NCBI RefSeq assembly: GCF_028369295.1 | Contig: NZ_JAQMYP010000020.1 | Location: forward strand, 62,001-126,000 | Direction of reading: 5' to 3' | DNA from: Streptomyces sp. HD | GTDB lineage: Bacteria > Actinomycetota > Actinomycetes > Streptomycetales > Streptomycetaceae | DNA: 64,000 nucleotides | Shown here: positions 8,840-17,838 of the stretch, piece by piece | Layout: every line of letters starts with the position of its first letter | Position numbering within the stretch: the first letter of the stretch is position 1 | Notes under the pieces: model-generated | Told to the model about the DNA's origin: nothing | Databases searched by the model: none | What the model saw: only the letters and a program-made list of their open reading frames with translations | Program-made: the position numbers and the translations under genes

Positions 8840-9760
8840 TCACCTCCGCCCCGCGCAGCCCCGCTCCAGCACGACCGTCCGCATACCTCCCGCCCCGCTC
8901 TCCTCGTGCCGCACTCGCAGCCCCGCCGTACGGAGCTGCTCCAGCACCCAGGCGTGGGAGAGCCGCAGCTTGCGGTAACTGTGGGCGGTGAGCGTCCAGT
9001 CGGCGTCGGTACCGGCGCCGGTGGCGGTGCTGTCCCGGGTGTGGATCAGGTCGTGCACGACGACCGTGTAGTCGTTGTAGTCGTCCGGGTACTCCAGGAA
9101 GCAGGTCATGATCCGGTCCTCGGTGGCCCGCACCGGCAGGAAGCGGTCGGTGCCGGAAAGCGGGACCGTGAGATCGCGGTAGCCGAACACGGCCGTCCCT
9201 CCGGGCGCGAGCGCGGCGGCGACGTCGGCGAAGAGGGCGGCCACATCCCCGCGCGTCGGCAGATGCGTCAGCGTGTCCCCCAGACATACGACGGCCCCCG
9301 CCGACCCCGGCCGCACCAGCTCCCGCAACGCGGTGCGCACGTCCGCCCGCACCGGACGCACGGCGGGCAGGTGGGCGGCGTGCGCGGCGAGTTCGCCCAA
9401 TAGCGGGCGGCTCAGGTCGACCGCGAGCACGGAGTCGAAGCCCAGCCCGGCCAGCGCGAGGCTCGTATGCCCCGGCCCGCACCCCAGATCCACGGCGAGC
9501 GCCCCGGCCACCGGCCCCGCCGCCGACTCGGGAGTCACCCCCCATGCCGCGAGGGAGTCACGCTGTACCGCGGCGAGTGCGTCGAGATCGCCGCCGAGCA
9601 TCCAGGTGTAGTGCTCGGCGAGGAAACGGTCGTAGTGACGGACGGCTTGGTCGACGGGCTGGGCGGCGGACTCAACGACGGTTCCAGCGATTCCAGGGGG
9701 TTCAGCGAATCCAGCGGCGCCAGAGGCTCCAGCGGCGGCGGTCGTCGTGACGGTCGTCAT
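8840..9760 (-). CDS. Class I SAM-dependent methyltransferase
   Basis: The 306-residue product carries the SAM-binding motif I (AVDLGCGPGHTSLAL) near the middle of its N-terminal half. Motif II (VLAVDLS), an acidic VRADVRTAL and VVCLGDTLTHL follow in the order seen in class I methyltransferases. A long C-terminal part (YPDDYNDYTVVVHDLIHT) resembles the glycine/sarcosine-type small-molecule methyltransferase layout. The substrate is unknown. The start ATG at 9760 follows GAAGGGAG. The divergent Lrp-type gene starts 162 bp away, so the Lrp protein may regulate it. Confidence 0.85.
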   Translation of the reverse strand: MTTVTTTAAAGASGAAGFAEPPGIAGTVVESAAQPVDQAVRHYDRFLAEHYTWMLGGDLDALAAVQRDSLAAWGVTPESAAGPVAGALAVDLGCGPGHTSLALAGLGFDSVLAVDLSRPLLGELAAHAAHLPAVRPVRADVRTALRELVRPGSAGAVVCLGDTLTHLPTRGDVAALFADVAAALAPGGTAVFGYRDLTVPLSGTDRFLPVRATEDRIMTCFLEYPDDYNDYTVVVHDLIHTRDSTATGAGTDADWTLTAHSYRKLRLSHAWVLEQLRTAGLRVRHEESGAGGMRTVVLERGCAGRR

Positions 9761-9922
9761 CGGGGGACGGCTCCCTTCGGTCCGGCTCGGTCCCGCTCGG
9801 TCCGGCCAGGGCCGTGCTCGGTCCCGGCTCGGTCCGGCGTGAACGAGGGAAATGTAGGGCGCGGTACGGGAGTTGGGCGGCTCGGCCGAAGGAAATTCGG
9901 AGCCCCGGGAAGAATGACCGCC

Positions 9923-10384
9923 ATGGACGACACTGATTCGGCGATCCTCACCCATCTCCAGCGCGATGCACGGCTCACCAACCGCGAACTCGCCCGCAGG
10001 GTCGGCATCGCGCCCTCCACCTGCCTGGAACGGGTCCGCGCCCTGCGCGCCCGCGGAGTGATCACCGGCTACCACGCGGCCGTACAGCCACGCCTGCTCG
10101 GCCGCACCCTCCAGGCCCTGGTCTTCGCCCGGCTGCGTCCCCTCAGCCGCGAGGTGATCCACGACTTCGAGAGCTATCTGACCCAACTCCCCGAGGTCGT
10201 CTCGGTCTTCGTGGTCTCCGGCGACGACGACTTCCTCGTCCATGTGGCCGTCCCGGACATCGAGCACCTGCACGCCTTCCTCATGGACCGCTTCAGCGCC
10301 CGCCGCGAGGTCGTGAGCTTTCGCAGCTCGGTGATCTACCGGCAGTCGGGCACACGCGTACTCACGCCCATCGCGACCGACTGA
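9923..10384 (+). CDS. Lrp/AsnC family transcriptional regulator
   Basis: The 153-residue product has the usual Lrp/AsnC length and layout. The N-terminal HTH (DSAILTHLQRDARLTNRELA and GIAPSTCLERV) is followed by an RAM ligand-binding domain that includes VVSVFVVSGDDDFLVHV. Family members sense amino acids or related metabolites. The start was placed at ATG 9923 because GGGAAGA lies about 10 nt upstream; the in-frame ATG at 9914 is too close. It is divergent from the methyltransferase gene, its likely target. Confidence 0.9.
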   Translation: MDDTDSAILTHLQRDARLTNRELARRVGIAPSTCLERVRALRARGVITGYHAAVQPRLLGRTLQALVFARLRPLSREVIHDFESYLTQLPEVVSVFVVSGDDDFLVHVAVPDIEHLHAFLMDRFSARREVVSFRSSVIYRQSGTRVLTPIATD

Positions 10385-10405
10385 GCCGCCTCTGCGCGCA
10401 CGCCC

Positions 10406-10819
10406 TCAGACGCCATCGAGCAGGGATATGAGCCCATGCTCAAGTTCCGGCCCCAGATCCTCTCTCCCCGGCGCGACGACGGCGTACGAGCGCTGGAGGA
10501 ACCGCCGCAGAGCCGACGTACCGAATCTGACGGCCGCCATGCCGTGCGGTGCGTGGAACTCGATGACCGTGCGGGACCGCCCGCGCGGTCCTATCCGTAC
10601 GTCCCCCAGCCCGGCGGCCCCGTCGAGCCCCTCCTCCAGGAGCGAGCGGGCGAACGTCCATGTCACCCCGGACCCGCCGTCCGAGACATGGGCGGGGAAG
10701 CCGATGCGCACGGCGAACGGGTCGGCGGCGTCGTAGCCCAGGGTGAGGCGTACGGACAGCTCCGGGTACTCCGGGGTGACGAGGCGGGCGCGGACGGGCT
10801 GTTCGAGGGCAGGGCGCAT
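10406..10819 (-). CDS. SsgA-like protein (SALP), sporulation and division regulator family
   Basis: The 137-residue product fits the SsgA family of sporulating actinomycetes. The conserved YDAADPFAVRIGF and VTWTFARSLLEEGL segments are present, as are the GRSRTVIEFHAP strand and the C-terminal FLQRSYAVV helix. SALPs help place septa and control autolysis during sporulation. Which paralogue this is cannot be decided by eye. The start ATG follows GAGGACGAC. The gene converges with the Lrp gene only 21 bp away, and I see no terminator between them. Confidence 0.85.
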   Translation of the reverse strand: MRPALEQPVRARLVTPEYPELSVRLTLGYDAADPFAVRIGFPAHVSDGGSGVTWTFARSLLEEGLDGAAGLGDVRIGPRGRSRTVIEFHAPHGMAAVRFGTSALRRFLQRSYAVVAPGREDLGPELEHGLISLLDGV

Positions 10820-11014
10820 GGGTGGGTCGTCCTCTTTCGTCGTCGGTGTGTATGCGCTTTCTCGACCGTGCTGCAGGCCCGTTGATTACGCCGAACCGGA
10901 CGCCGCACTGTGTGATCTGACTCACGCGAACCAATTGCTTGAGATTTTAGTCATCTACGCTGACAAACTCGTCCGCTGCTCATCAGCTCAGCAGGCAACT
11001 GGAGCGTTCCTGCC

Positions 11015-12994
11015 ATGTCCGACGGTTTCCCCAAGGTGCCCGCCCAGGCGTCGCCTCCCGCGTCAGCCACCGCCTTGTACGCCCGTATCTACGAGGAACA
11101 GCAGCCGCGCCTGGTCGCCTACGCCCGCTCGCTCACCCGCAACAACCCGTGGGTTGCCGAGGACCTGGTGGCCGAGGCGCACTTCCGTGTGTGGCGCCGG
11201 CTGTCCGAGGGGCACGAGATCGAGAACGTACCGGCGTACCTGATGACGACGGTGCGACACCTGGCGGCGACGGCCGTCGGCGACACGCGCGAGACCCCGC
11301 ACGATCCGCGGACCGCGGAGCGCACGGAGATGTCCGTCCACATGGAGGACGCCGCGGACCCGGCCGAACAGGTCTCCTCGGTCGACCTGTTGGTGCGGGT
11401 GCTGGGCCAGCTGCCCGAGCGCTGGGTACAGGCCCTGTGGCTGGCGGAGGCGGAGGGCCAGCCGCTGGAGACGGTCGGGCAGCGCATCGGCGCCAAGCAG
11501 GGCGCGACGGCCGTACTCCTGCACCGTGCCCGCGAGGGCATGCGCCAGGCCTTCCTGCGCTCCCAGACCGGTGCCCCTGACGACCCCGCCTGCGAGGTTC
11601 ACTGGGTGCGCATGCCGGCGTACGTCCGCGGCAACGCCACGCCCCGCCAGTCCGAACGCCTGCTCGCCCATGTGGACGCCTGCGACGACTGCCGCGGCCG
11701 GCTCGCGGTCCTCATACGCGCCAACGACCGGTTGCCCGCACTGGTCGCCCCGGCCCTGCTGGTCTTCGCCGTCGGCGGCGCCGGCAAGTTCCTGCTGCCC
11801 TTCGCGGCCGGGTCCACCGGCGCCGCGACCGCCCTGAGCGGCCAGCTAGGCGGCGCCCTGCACACGGCCCGCCAGGCGGTGACCGGCGGCTCCGGCGCGA
11901 AGGTGCCGACGGCGATCGCCGCGGGTGCGACGGTCGCGGGGGCGGCCCTCGCGATGATGATCGCGCTGGGCGTGAACGACCCGTCCTCGGCCCCGGCCGC
12001 ACCCCGACTGCCGTTGGCGGAGGCGCCGGTTGCGGCACGGCCGTCGGAGGGGCCGGTTGCTGCTGCGGAGACACCTCGGCAGGAGCGGGGGGAGCAGCGC
12101 CGGGTGGGTGACGGGGCTGAGTCTGTGAGGGCTTTGGCTGCTGGTGCTGGTGCTGGTGCTGGTGCTGGTGCTGGTGCTGGCGCCGGTGCTGGTGCCGGTG
12201 CCGGTGCCGGTGCCGGTGTCGATGACGGTGTCGATGACGGTGCCGGTGTCGATGACGGTGCCGGTGGTTCGGGCACGGCGGTGACGGGAGCGGGAACGGG
12301 AGCGGGGTCTGCGGCTGGGCCGGGTACTGGGGCTGGGCCGGTGGTTGAGGGGCCGGGTGCCGAGGGGCCGGGTGCCGAGGGATCGGGTGCCGAGGGATCG
12401 GGTGCCGAGGGATCGGGTGCTGACGAACCCGGGGTGCCGCCGCAGGCCGGGCCGGCGCCTGAGCCTGCGGCGCCTGAGCCGCCCTCGCAGGAGCCGGCGC
12501 CGGGAAGTGGTGAGCCGTCGGTTTCGGCGCCGGGTGACCCGGGGGAGGAGCAGCCGGAGGAGCCGGGGCAGGGGTATCCGGGGCACGAGACGCCGGGGGA
12601 GGGCAAGCCCGGGGAAGGCAAGCCTGGCGAGGAGAAGCCGCCGTACCCGGATCCACAGGACCCGGAGCCGCAGGACCCGGAGCCGGGCATGCCGGGCAAC
12701 GAGCCGCCCGCAGCGCCGGCCCCTGACCCCGCGCCTGCACCTGCCCCCGAACCCGCGCCTGCACCTGATCCCGAACCCGCGCCTGATCCCGCGCCTGCAC
12801 CTGATCCCGAACCCGCGCCTGACCCCGCGCCTGCACCTGCCCCCGAACCCGCACCTGATCCCGCACCTGCACCTGATCCCGAACCCGCGCCTGCACCTGA
12901 TTCCGAACCCGCGCCTGCCCCCGAACCCGCGCCTGCCGCCACCCCCGCCCCACAGCCAACGCCCGAGGACCCCGGTAGCGATTGCGGGAATTGA
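11015..12994 (+). CDS. ECF sigma factor fused to a zinc-finger, transmembrane and long repeat tail
   Basis: The 659-residue product has sigma region 2 (about 20-85, SLTRNNPWVAEDLVAEAHFRVW) and region 4 (about 120-180, LPERWVQALWLAEAEGQP). A zinc-finger anti-sigma-like motif follows (HVDACDDC, about 215-225), then two hydrophobic segments near 240-275 and 300-325. The remaining 330 residues are low complexity: Ala-Gly repeats, Gly-Ala-Glu repeats and a Pro-Ala-Asp-Glu tail. If the helices span the membrane, the sigma domain is cytoplasmic and the tail reaches into the wall. ECF groups with C-terminal zinc-finger/membrane fusions are known in actinomycetes. GGAG lies 10 nt before the ATG. Confidence 0.85.
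   Translation: MSDGFPKVPAQASPPASATALYARIYEEQQPRLVAYARSLTRNNPWVAEDLVAEAHFRVWRRLSEGHEIENVPAYLMTTVRHLAATAVGDTRETPHDPRTAERTEMSVHMEDAADPAEQVSSVDLLVRVLGQLPERWVQALWLAEAEGQPLETVGQRIGAKQGATAVLLHRAREGMRQAFLRSQTGAPDDPACEVHWVRMPAYVRGNATPRQSERLLAHVDACDDCRGRLAVLIRANDRLPALVAPALLVFAVGGAGKFLLPFAAGSTGAATALSGQLGGALHTARQAVTGGSGAKVPTAIAAGATVAGAALAMMIALGVNDPSSAPAAPRLPLAEAPVAARPSEGPVAAAETPRQERGEQRRVGDGAESVRALAAGAGAGAGAGAGAGAGAGAGAGAGAGVDDGVDDGAGVDDGAGGSGTAVTGAGTGAGSAAGPGTGAGPVVEGPGAEGPGAEGSGAEGSGAEGSGADEPGVPPQAGPAPEPAAPEPPSQEPAPGSGEPSVSAPGDPGEEQPEEPGQGYPGHETPGEGKPGEGKPGEEKPPYPDPQDPEPQDPEPGMPGNEPPAAPAPDPAPAPAPEPAPAPDPEPAPDPAPAPDPEPAPDPAPAPAPEPAPDPAPAPDPEPAPAPDSEPAPAPEPAPAATPAPQPTPEDPGSDCGN
12137..12260 (+). repeat. 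GGTGCT/GGTGCC hexanucleotide tract inside the sigma-factor gene
   Basis: About fourteen tandem hexamers (first GCTGGT, then GCCGGT variants) encode an Ala-Gly run. They are followed by copies of GTCGATGACGGT encoding Val-Asp-Asp-Gly. All units are multiples of three, so slippage would change tail length without a frameshift. Confidence 0.9.
12718..12950 (+). repeat. Pro-Ala-Asp/Glu codon repeat in the sigma-factor tail
   Basis: Imperfect repeats of CCCGAACCCGCGCCTGCACC and related units encode DPEPAPDPAPAP-type sequence. Such Pro-rich segments commonly span or contact the cell wall, which fits a membrane-tethered protein. Confidence 0.85.
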
Positions 12995-12996
12995 GC

Positions 12997-13063
12997 AGAG
13001 GTTGGACGTGCGAACGGGCGGGCGGGCGAATGAGCTGCCCGCCCGACGGCCCGTCCAGCCTCT
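12997..13063 (+). terminator. Long hairpin terminator after the sigma-factor gene
   Basis: Nested pairing of AGAGG/CCTCT, GGACG/CGTCC and CGGGCGGGC/GCCCGCCCG forms a long GC-rich stem three bases after the stop codon. No T-run follows, which is common for Streptomyces terminators. Confidence 0.7.
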
Positions 13064-13102
13064 CCAGAACTCCCCTGTCCCTGCCATCCCATTCCGTTCC
13101 AG

Positions 13103-13175
13103 AATTCTGAACTCTGCGCACCGGGTTCAGAATTGAGATGGTGGCGACCGCCGCACGGCGCTACGCTTCTGAATT
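13103..13175. promoter_or_regulatory. Inverted repeat plus third half-site upstream of the lipoprotein gene
   Basis: AATTCTGAAC (13103-13112) is exactly complementary to GTTCAGAATT (13125-13134). A further TTCTGAATT lies at 13167-13175. The AT-rich arms stand out in this GC-rich DNA. They lie 50-120 bp before the lipoprotein start, so an operator is more likely than a terminator. Confidence 0.45.
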
Positions 13176-13225
13176 CCGGTAGAGGCGCGCAGGAATGCGC
13201 GCACGGGGGTATCGGGGGCGTCGTT

Positions 13226-14383
13226 ATGCGTTCAGTCGTGACAAGGGTGCTTGCTCTGCCGCTAGTCGGGATGACACTGCTGGCCACGATGGGTGTGGCA
13301 GGCTGTGACGAGTCCGAGGCGTCCGGCTCCTTCACCCCGGTTTTCGCGCCCGTGACATTCACACTCGACTCGTCGGGGAAAATCACCGTTTCCGTAGGGC
13401 GATCCTTCGTGACCCCGATCGGCGTCTTCTCCGTGGACGCGGGAGTTGGGCACCAGTTCGAAATTAACCCCAAGGGCTACCTCACGGCTGTGTTCCGATA
13501 CGTAAACCCCAAACGGGGACTGGTCGAAGCGGGTTATCTGATCCGCACGGACCGTCGTGTCGAACCTGCCCTCGACGGCCAGTCCCTGGCCCCCGCCAAG
13601 GGCGGCACACTGCGCATCGACGCCACGGATGCCGAGCCGGGCGAGACGACACGGCTCACCGTCTCCGACACCCCGCAGGACTCCCCGGTGCCCAGCGCCT
13701 CGGCGTCGGGTGCCTGTCCCGAATCCGGTGTCCTGGACGTCGTACTGCCGGAGGTGTCCGTCGGTGACTCCGTCACGGACACGGTCACCAAGCTGACCGC
13801 CGCCTGCCTTCGGGTGCAGTACGCCACCGAGGAGTCGGACGCGTCGGAGGGGGCCGTCACGAAGGTCGAAATTCCCACGACCGGCCCGGCGGGGACGGTG
13901 CGGCTGCCGCGCCCGGACGAGACGGCCCCCGGCCCCGGCGACGAGGTCGAGGCGGCCGTGGACCAGGCGGCAACGGTATTCGTCGCGACCCCCGCGCAGG
14001 ACCCGTCTCCGTCCGATACCGCCACCGACCTCACTCCGACCCCCGATCCGACCCCCACTCCCACGGACTCCCCGACGCCGACGGGTGACCCGACCGACCC
14101 CACCGATCCGACCGACCCGACCGACGGGGCCACCACGACCGTCATCGGCCGGGCCGGCGCTCCGGTCCGCTCCGAGCCGAGCACGGCCGGCGTCGAGGTG
14201 AGCCACATCGCCGCGCAGGGCGAATACCAGGCCCTGTGCTTCCAGCACGGGGAAGAGGTCGCCGCGCACGGCTCCGTCAGCGACATCTGGGTCAAGCTGC
14301 TCCGCACGAACGGCGAGACGGGCTGGGTCACGGGGACCGCCCTGAGCGGCGATGCGGAGACGGTCGTCCCCACGGCCTGCTGA
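13226..14383 (+). CDS. Lipoprotein with a C-terminal SH3-like domain
   Basis: The 385-residue product has a lipoprotein signal peptide with lipobox GVAGC (Cys about residue 27). The first half, to about residue 110, has a beta-rich segment containing ITVSVGRSFVTPIGVFSV. A Thr-Pro-Asp linker (TPTPDPTPTPTDSPTPTGDP) precedes a C-terminal domain (about 315-385) that looks like a bacterial SH3 domain (APVRSEPSTAG, then GEYQALCF and GETGWVTGTAL). SH3b domains often bind wall peptides. The start at 13226 was chosen because the signal peptide begins there. It follows the sigma-factor gene and may be in its regulon; that is inference. Confidence 0.75.
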   Translation: MRSVVTRVLALPLVGMTLLATMGVAGCDESEASGSFTPVFAPVTFTLDSSGKITVSVGRSFVTPIGVFSVDAGVGHQFEINPKGYLTAVFRYVNPKRGLVEAGYLIRTDRRVEPALDGQSLAPAKGGTLRIDATDAEPGETTRLTVSDTPQDSPVPSASASGACPESGVLDVVLPEVSVGDSVTDTVTKLTAACLRVQYATEESDASEGAVTKVEIPTTGPAGTVRLPRPDETAPGPGDEVEAAVDQAATVFVATPAQDPSPSDTATDLTPTPDPTPTPTDSPTPTGDPTDPTDPTDPTDGATTTVIGRAGAPVRSEPSTAGVEVSHIAAQGEYQALCFQHGEEVAAHGSVSDIWVKLLRTNGETGWVTGTALSGDAETVVPTAC

Positions 14384-14666
14384 CCCGAGGCGAGTTGAGA
14401 CGCCTGGCGGACGAGGGTGTGACTCACCTCACCAAGATCACGCGGGAAGAAAGCGGATGCTACGTCGGCGTCGCTGGCATGCTCATGCATGACTACTGGT
14501 GGGTAACCACCGTCTGCGCACTGTGCCGAAACGGCCGTGTCAACATGCCGCGAAAGTCGACGAATCGGCATGCCCTGATACGCCCATCCGTGCCGCGCAG
14601 TACGCCTGCACCCCACCCGTCGCCTCCTGCAGCGCACCCCCATACACCGCTCCCGAGGAAAAACGC

Positions 14667-16259
14667 GTGCACAGACCCAGGCTCAAGAGCCATGCCTTAC
14701 TGCCGGCGCTCACCATCGCGGCCCTGCTGACCACCGGCTGCTCCACCAGCTCACCGAGCACCCCGGCCGAAACACCGACCACAAGGGCGGCCGAGGCTCC
14801 AAGCGCCGCCGAGGTCCGGGAACAACTCGCCGTCGTCTCTCCCCCGTCCGGTACGGCCGCCCCCACCGCGGTGGCCGACGGAGGTGAGGGGGCTACGGCG
14901 AAGAAGTCCTCCCTCAAGGTCGCCTCGTACGACCGGAAGAGCGGACGGGCCGTCATCAAGGCGCCCTCGGCGCCAAACCGAAACCCGACCGAAGCCCCTT
15001 CGGGGAGTTCCTCGACCGGCCCTTCAACCGCTCCCTCAGCCGCTCCCTCGACCGGCCCTTCAGCTGCTCCCTCGACCGGCCCGTCAGCCGACCGCTCAGC
15101 CGGTCCCCCCGTCGGCCCCTCTGTCGACTCTTCGCAGCGCCCCGCCTCGGTCGCCGTCGGCGACATCATCGCCAGCGCTCCCGCCCCCGGCGCCCCTGAC
15201 GGGGTGTTGGCCGAGGTCACGCAGGTGACGGGTGCCACGGACGACGGCGACACGACCGTCCAGACCGAACCGGCCAAGCTCACCTCCGTGCTCGGCAGGA
15301 GCAAGGCCGAGGGCACGGTCCCGGTGGACCCGTCCGCCATGGAGGTCGAGCCACTCGTCCAGGGAGTGAAGGTCTCCTGGGCCAAGACGGCTGGCCTCCA
15401 CTTCGGCCCCGAGGGCGCGAAACTCCCGCTCGGCAGCCTGCGCATCGACGTGGGCGCGGCGATCGCCACGGCCGAGGGCGCCCCGGCGTCGGCGGCCGCG
15501 TCCGTGAAGGGCTTCGTCCAGCTCGCCCCCGAGGTCGCGTTCTCGTACGACGGTTCCGGCGCCGCTGCGGGCACCTCACCCGGCGGCGCCTTCCTGGGCC
15601 TGTCCGGCGACTGGGCCTCCCGATGGTCCTTGAAGGGCCGCGCGGCCGGCTCGACCTCCGGACACCAGACCCGCATCCCGTTCGCCGAGCTGCACGCCGA
15701 CCCGGTCATCCAGGTGGGCCCCGTCCCCGTCGTCGTAAATCTCGATCTGACCTGCTACATCCAGGTGAACGCGGACGGCCGGGTCACCGTGGACGTCGAA
15801 CAGAACCTCAAGGGCGACTTCCGCGTCGGCGGCACCTTCTCCTGGGCCAAGGGCTGGACACCGGTCAGCGAGTCCGACATGACGGGCGAACCCCTCAAGG
15901 CCCGCGTCACGGCGGCCGGCGACGTCAAGGCGGCCCTGGGCGCCGAGGCCACGGTGGGCCTCTACGGCACGGCGGGCGTCACCGCCGACCTCGCCCCCTA
16001 CGTCCGCGCACACGCGGACGCGTCCGCCGAGGGCTCCGTAGACGGCAAGGGAACGGCGAGAGGAACGGCGAAAGGCACCTACGCCCTCTATGGCGGAGTG
16101 GACCTGACCGGCTCCCTCCAGCTCCAACTGACCATATTCGGCACGCCGCTCTTCCAGAAGAGGATCCCGCTGGGTGCACTGCACCATGAGTGGCTTCTGA
16201 CGAAGGGCGGCGGAACGGTGACGACATCACCGCCGCGCCACCCGAAGCCGACCGGCTGA
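14667..16259 (+). CDS. Large lipoprotein of unknown function
   Basis: The 530-residue product starts at GTG 14667, preceded by GAGGA. It has a lipoprotein signal with lipobox LTTGC. Residues about 30-175 are disordered, with a repeat of Ser-Thr-Gly-Pro-Ala units (about 115-155). Residues about 175-520 are beta-rich with no recognised domain; notable segments are ASAPAPGAPDGVLAEV, VKVSWAKTAGLHFGPEG and, near the end, YGGVDLTGSLQLQL. It is probably an extracytoplasmic lipid-anchored protein. The 283 bp before it hold no other gene that I can support. Confidence 0.7.
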   Translation: MHRPRLKSHALLPALTIAALLTTGCSTSSPSTPAETPTTRAAEAPSAAEVREQLAVVSPPSGTAAPTAVADGGEGATAKKSSLKVASYDRKSGRAVIKAPSAPNRNPTEAPSGSSSTGPSTAPSAAPSTGPSAAPSTGPSADRSAGPPVGPSVDSSQRPASVAVGDIIASAPAPGAPDGVLAEVTQVTGATDDGDTTVQTEPAKLTSVLGRSKAEGTVPVDPSAMEVEPLVQGVKVSWAKTAGLHFGPEGAKLPLGSLRIDVGAAIATAEGAPASAAASVKGFVQLAPEVAFSYDGSGAAAGTSPGGAFLGLSGDWASRWSLKGRAAGSTSGHQTRIPFAELHADPVIQVGPVPVVVNLDLTCYIQVNADGRVTVDVEQNLKGDFRVGGTFSWAKGWTPVSESDMTGEPLKARVTAAGDVKAALGAEATVGLYGTAGVTADLAPYVRAHADASAEGSVDGKGTARGTAKGTYALYGGVDLTGSLQLQLTIFGTPLFQKRIPLGALHHEWLLTKGGGTVTTSPPRHPKPTG

Positions 16260-16274
16260 CCACGGGCTGACAGC

Positions 16275-16311
16275 GGGCCGCGCCGAGGACTGATACTTCC
16301 CGGCGCGGCCC
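16275..16311. terminator. Hairpin terminator between convergent genes
   Basis: A perfect 11-bp stem (GGGCCGCGCCG with CGGCGCGGCCC) and a 15-nt loop lie 16 bp after the lipoprotein stop. It could serve both the plus-strand lipoprotein gene and the minus-strand small membrane gene. Confidence 0.75.
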
Positions 16312-16357
16312 AAGTCTCCTGCCGTACGGCTTCGTGCCGCACGGCTCCCGCCTTACC

Positions 16358-16405
16358 ACCCTGGGGCTCTACGACCCTGGGGCTCTACGACCCTGGGTCT
16401 CTACG
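16358..16405. repeat. Three tandem copies of a 16-bp unit
   Basis: The unit ACCCTGGGGCTCTACG occurs three times in a row (the last copy has a change in the middle). It lies in the intergenic space between convergent genes, and I see no function for it. Confidence 0.8.
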
Positions 16406-16428
16406 ACCGTGCGGCCAACCGCACGACG

Positions 16429-16632
16429 TCAGTCGCCCGAGTCGGAGCCCGAACCGGAGCTCGCCCCCCGCCCCGACCGCCCGGACCGCCGTACCAACTC
16501 GCCGGCCGCCAGAGTCACGGCAGCCACACCGCGCACCCAGCCCGGACCGCCCCGCGACGCCCACACGACGCAGACGCACCCTCCGACGGCGAGCACGAGA
16601 ACGCCGACCAAGATGAGCACGATCACGCTCAT
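16429..16632 (-). CDS. Small single-span membrane protein
   Basis: The 67-residue product begins with a strong hydrophobic helix (about 2-25, IVLILVGVLVLAVGGCVCVVW), followed by a polar Arg/Ser/Gly tail. AAGGGGG lies directly before the ATG. No family is recognised. The 270 bp upstream hold Pro/Thr-coding-like repeats of TCAGGTGTCG but no supported gene. Confidence 0.55.
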   Translation of the reverse strand: MSVIVLILVGVLVLAVGGCVCVVWASRGGPGWVRGVAAVTLAAGELVRRSGRSGRGASSGSGSDSGD

Positions 16633-16902
16633 CCCCCTTCTACTTCCTCAGTGGTCCGCGCATCCTCCCAGCCGCGGGAACAGGCCTTCGAACCGGATCC
16701 GAAGGAAGGCGTGTCCCCCGATCTGCCGCACTCCGCCGAACCGGTGACCACACGGTCTCGCGGTCCTATTGCAGGAGGAGTCCCCGGACGCGGCCATTGG
16801 AGTGTCGGGGTGTCAGGTTCTGGAGCGTCAGGTGTCGTCACGTCAGGTGTCGGGGAGTCACCTTTTGCCATGTCAGCTACTGGCGTATCAGCTCCCGGCA
16901 GG

Positions 16903-17688
16903 TCAGGAACTCGGGGAACCCCAGGAACCCTGTGAACCCTGAGGCATACGCCAGTACTGCCGCTTCTTCTCGTCCCGTACGACAACCCGGAGCCGCAGCA
17001 GCTCCCGGCGCAGCTCCCGCACGTCCTCGCTGTTCCCGTCCTTTTGCTGTGCCGCCGCACGAGCCCGCAGCAGAGCGTCCGCCCCCTCGGGCAGACCGGG
17101 CGTACCGGGAACCCAGCGCCGGAACTCCTCCCGATACGGATCAACGTCCGACCACTGGTAACCACGCCCGGCGAAGGCGTCGGCCAGCCGCCGCCACGCC
17201 AGATGGCAGTCCTCCCGTGCGATCTCCATCCCGTCCGGACCGAGCAGCACGAGCTGCTTCCCGTCCCGCACCACCAGGCCGACCTCATCGCACCCGAACT
17301 CCTGCGACGCGTCCCTGACGGTGAGGGCCACGCCGCCGCGGGACACGCTGACCGCCAGCGACTCATGCACCGCGATGAGCCCGACGACCAGCCCCAGCAG
17401 CGCCCCCACGCCTACGGCACCGATGGTGCGCCACGGCTCGGGGACGGAACTCAGCAGCTCGGCCGGCCCGTCCAACGGCGCCCAGGGCAGCGTCACGAGC
17501 CAGTCGGCGAGCAGCGGAGCCAGCCCGCCGACCACGACCCCGCACCCCACCCAGAAGAGCACAAGAACCCAGGCCGACTCCGCGATCACGACGGCGGCGT
17601 CGCGTTCCGACGCACCGGCCGACGGACGGCCCTTCCTCGAAAGATCCCCCGTACCCCTCATATCCCCCATGCCTACGCTTCCGGCCAT
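16903..17688 (-). CDS. YqeB-like two-helix membrane protein
   Basis: The 261-residue product has hydrophobic segments near 38-62 and 88-110. The long cytoplasmic C-terminal domain resembles the YqeB family: DEVGLVVRDGKQLVLLGPDG, EDCHLAWRRLADAFAGRGY and VDPYREEFRRWVPGTPGLPE, followed by a Lys/Arg-rich helix (LRVVVRDEKKRQYWR). The role of this family is unknown. Other in-frame ATGs at 17670 and 17661 could also serve as the start; none has a strong ribosome binding site. Confidence 0.7.
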   Translation of the reverse strand: MAGSVGMGDMRGTGDLSRKGRPSAGASERDAAVVIAESAWVLVLFWVGCGVVVGGLAPLLADWLVTLPWAPLDGPAELLSSVPEPWRTIGAVGVGALLGLVVGLIAVHESLAVSVSRGGVALTVRDASQEFGCDEVGLVVRDGKQLVLLGPDGMEIAREDCHLAWRRLADAFAGRGYQWSDVDPYREEFRRWVPGTPGLPEGADALLRARAAAQQKDGNSEDVRELRRELLRLRVVVRDEKKRQYWRMPQGSQGSWGSPSS

Positions 17689-17838
17689 CGTTTCCGGACT
17701 TCCCGAAGACGCTCATCCCGGCCGGCGGCCGGCGGCCGCCACCAGGAGTCGATTCTGCAGGCAAGCCCGACCCCTGCCATCAGCCGATGGTCTACGACAT
17801 CTGCAACTTTGGTTGTCCCACCACAAACGAAGACAGGC

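Noticed and set aside
16633..16902. Repetitive Pro/Thr/Asp coding pattern on the minus strand
   Set aside because: It continues in another frame past the YqeB-like stop codon and could be a former C-terminal tail, but the stop is clear and I see no frameshift signal.
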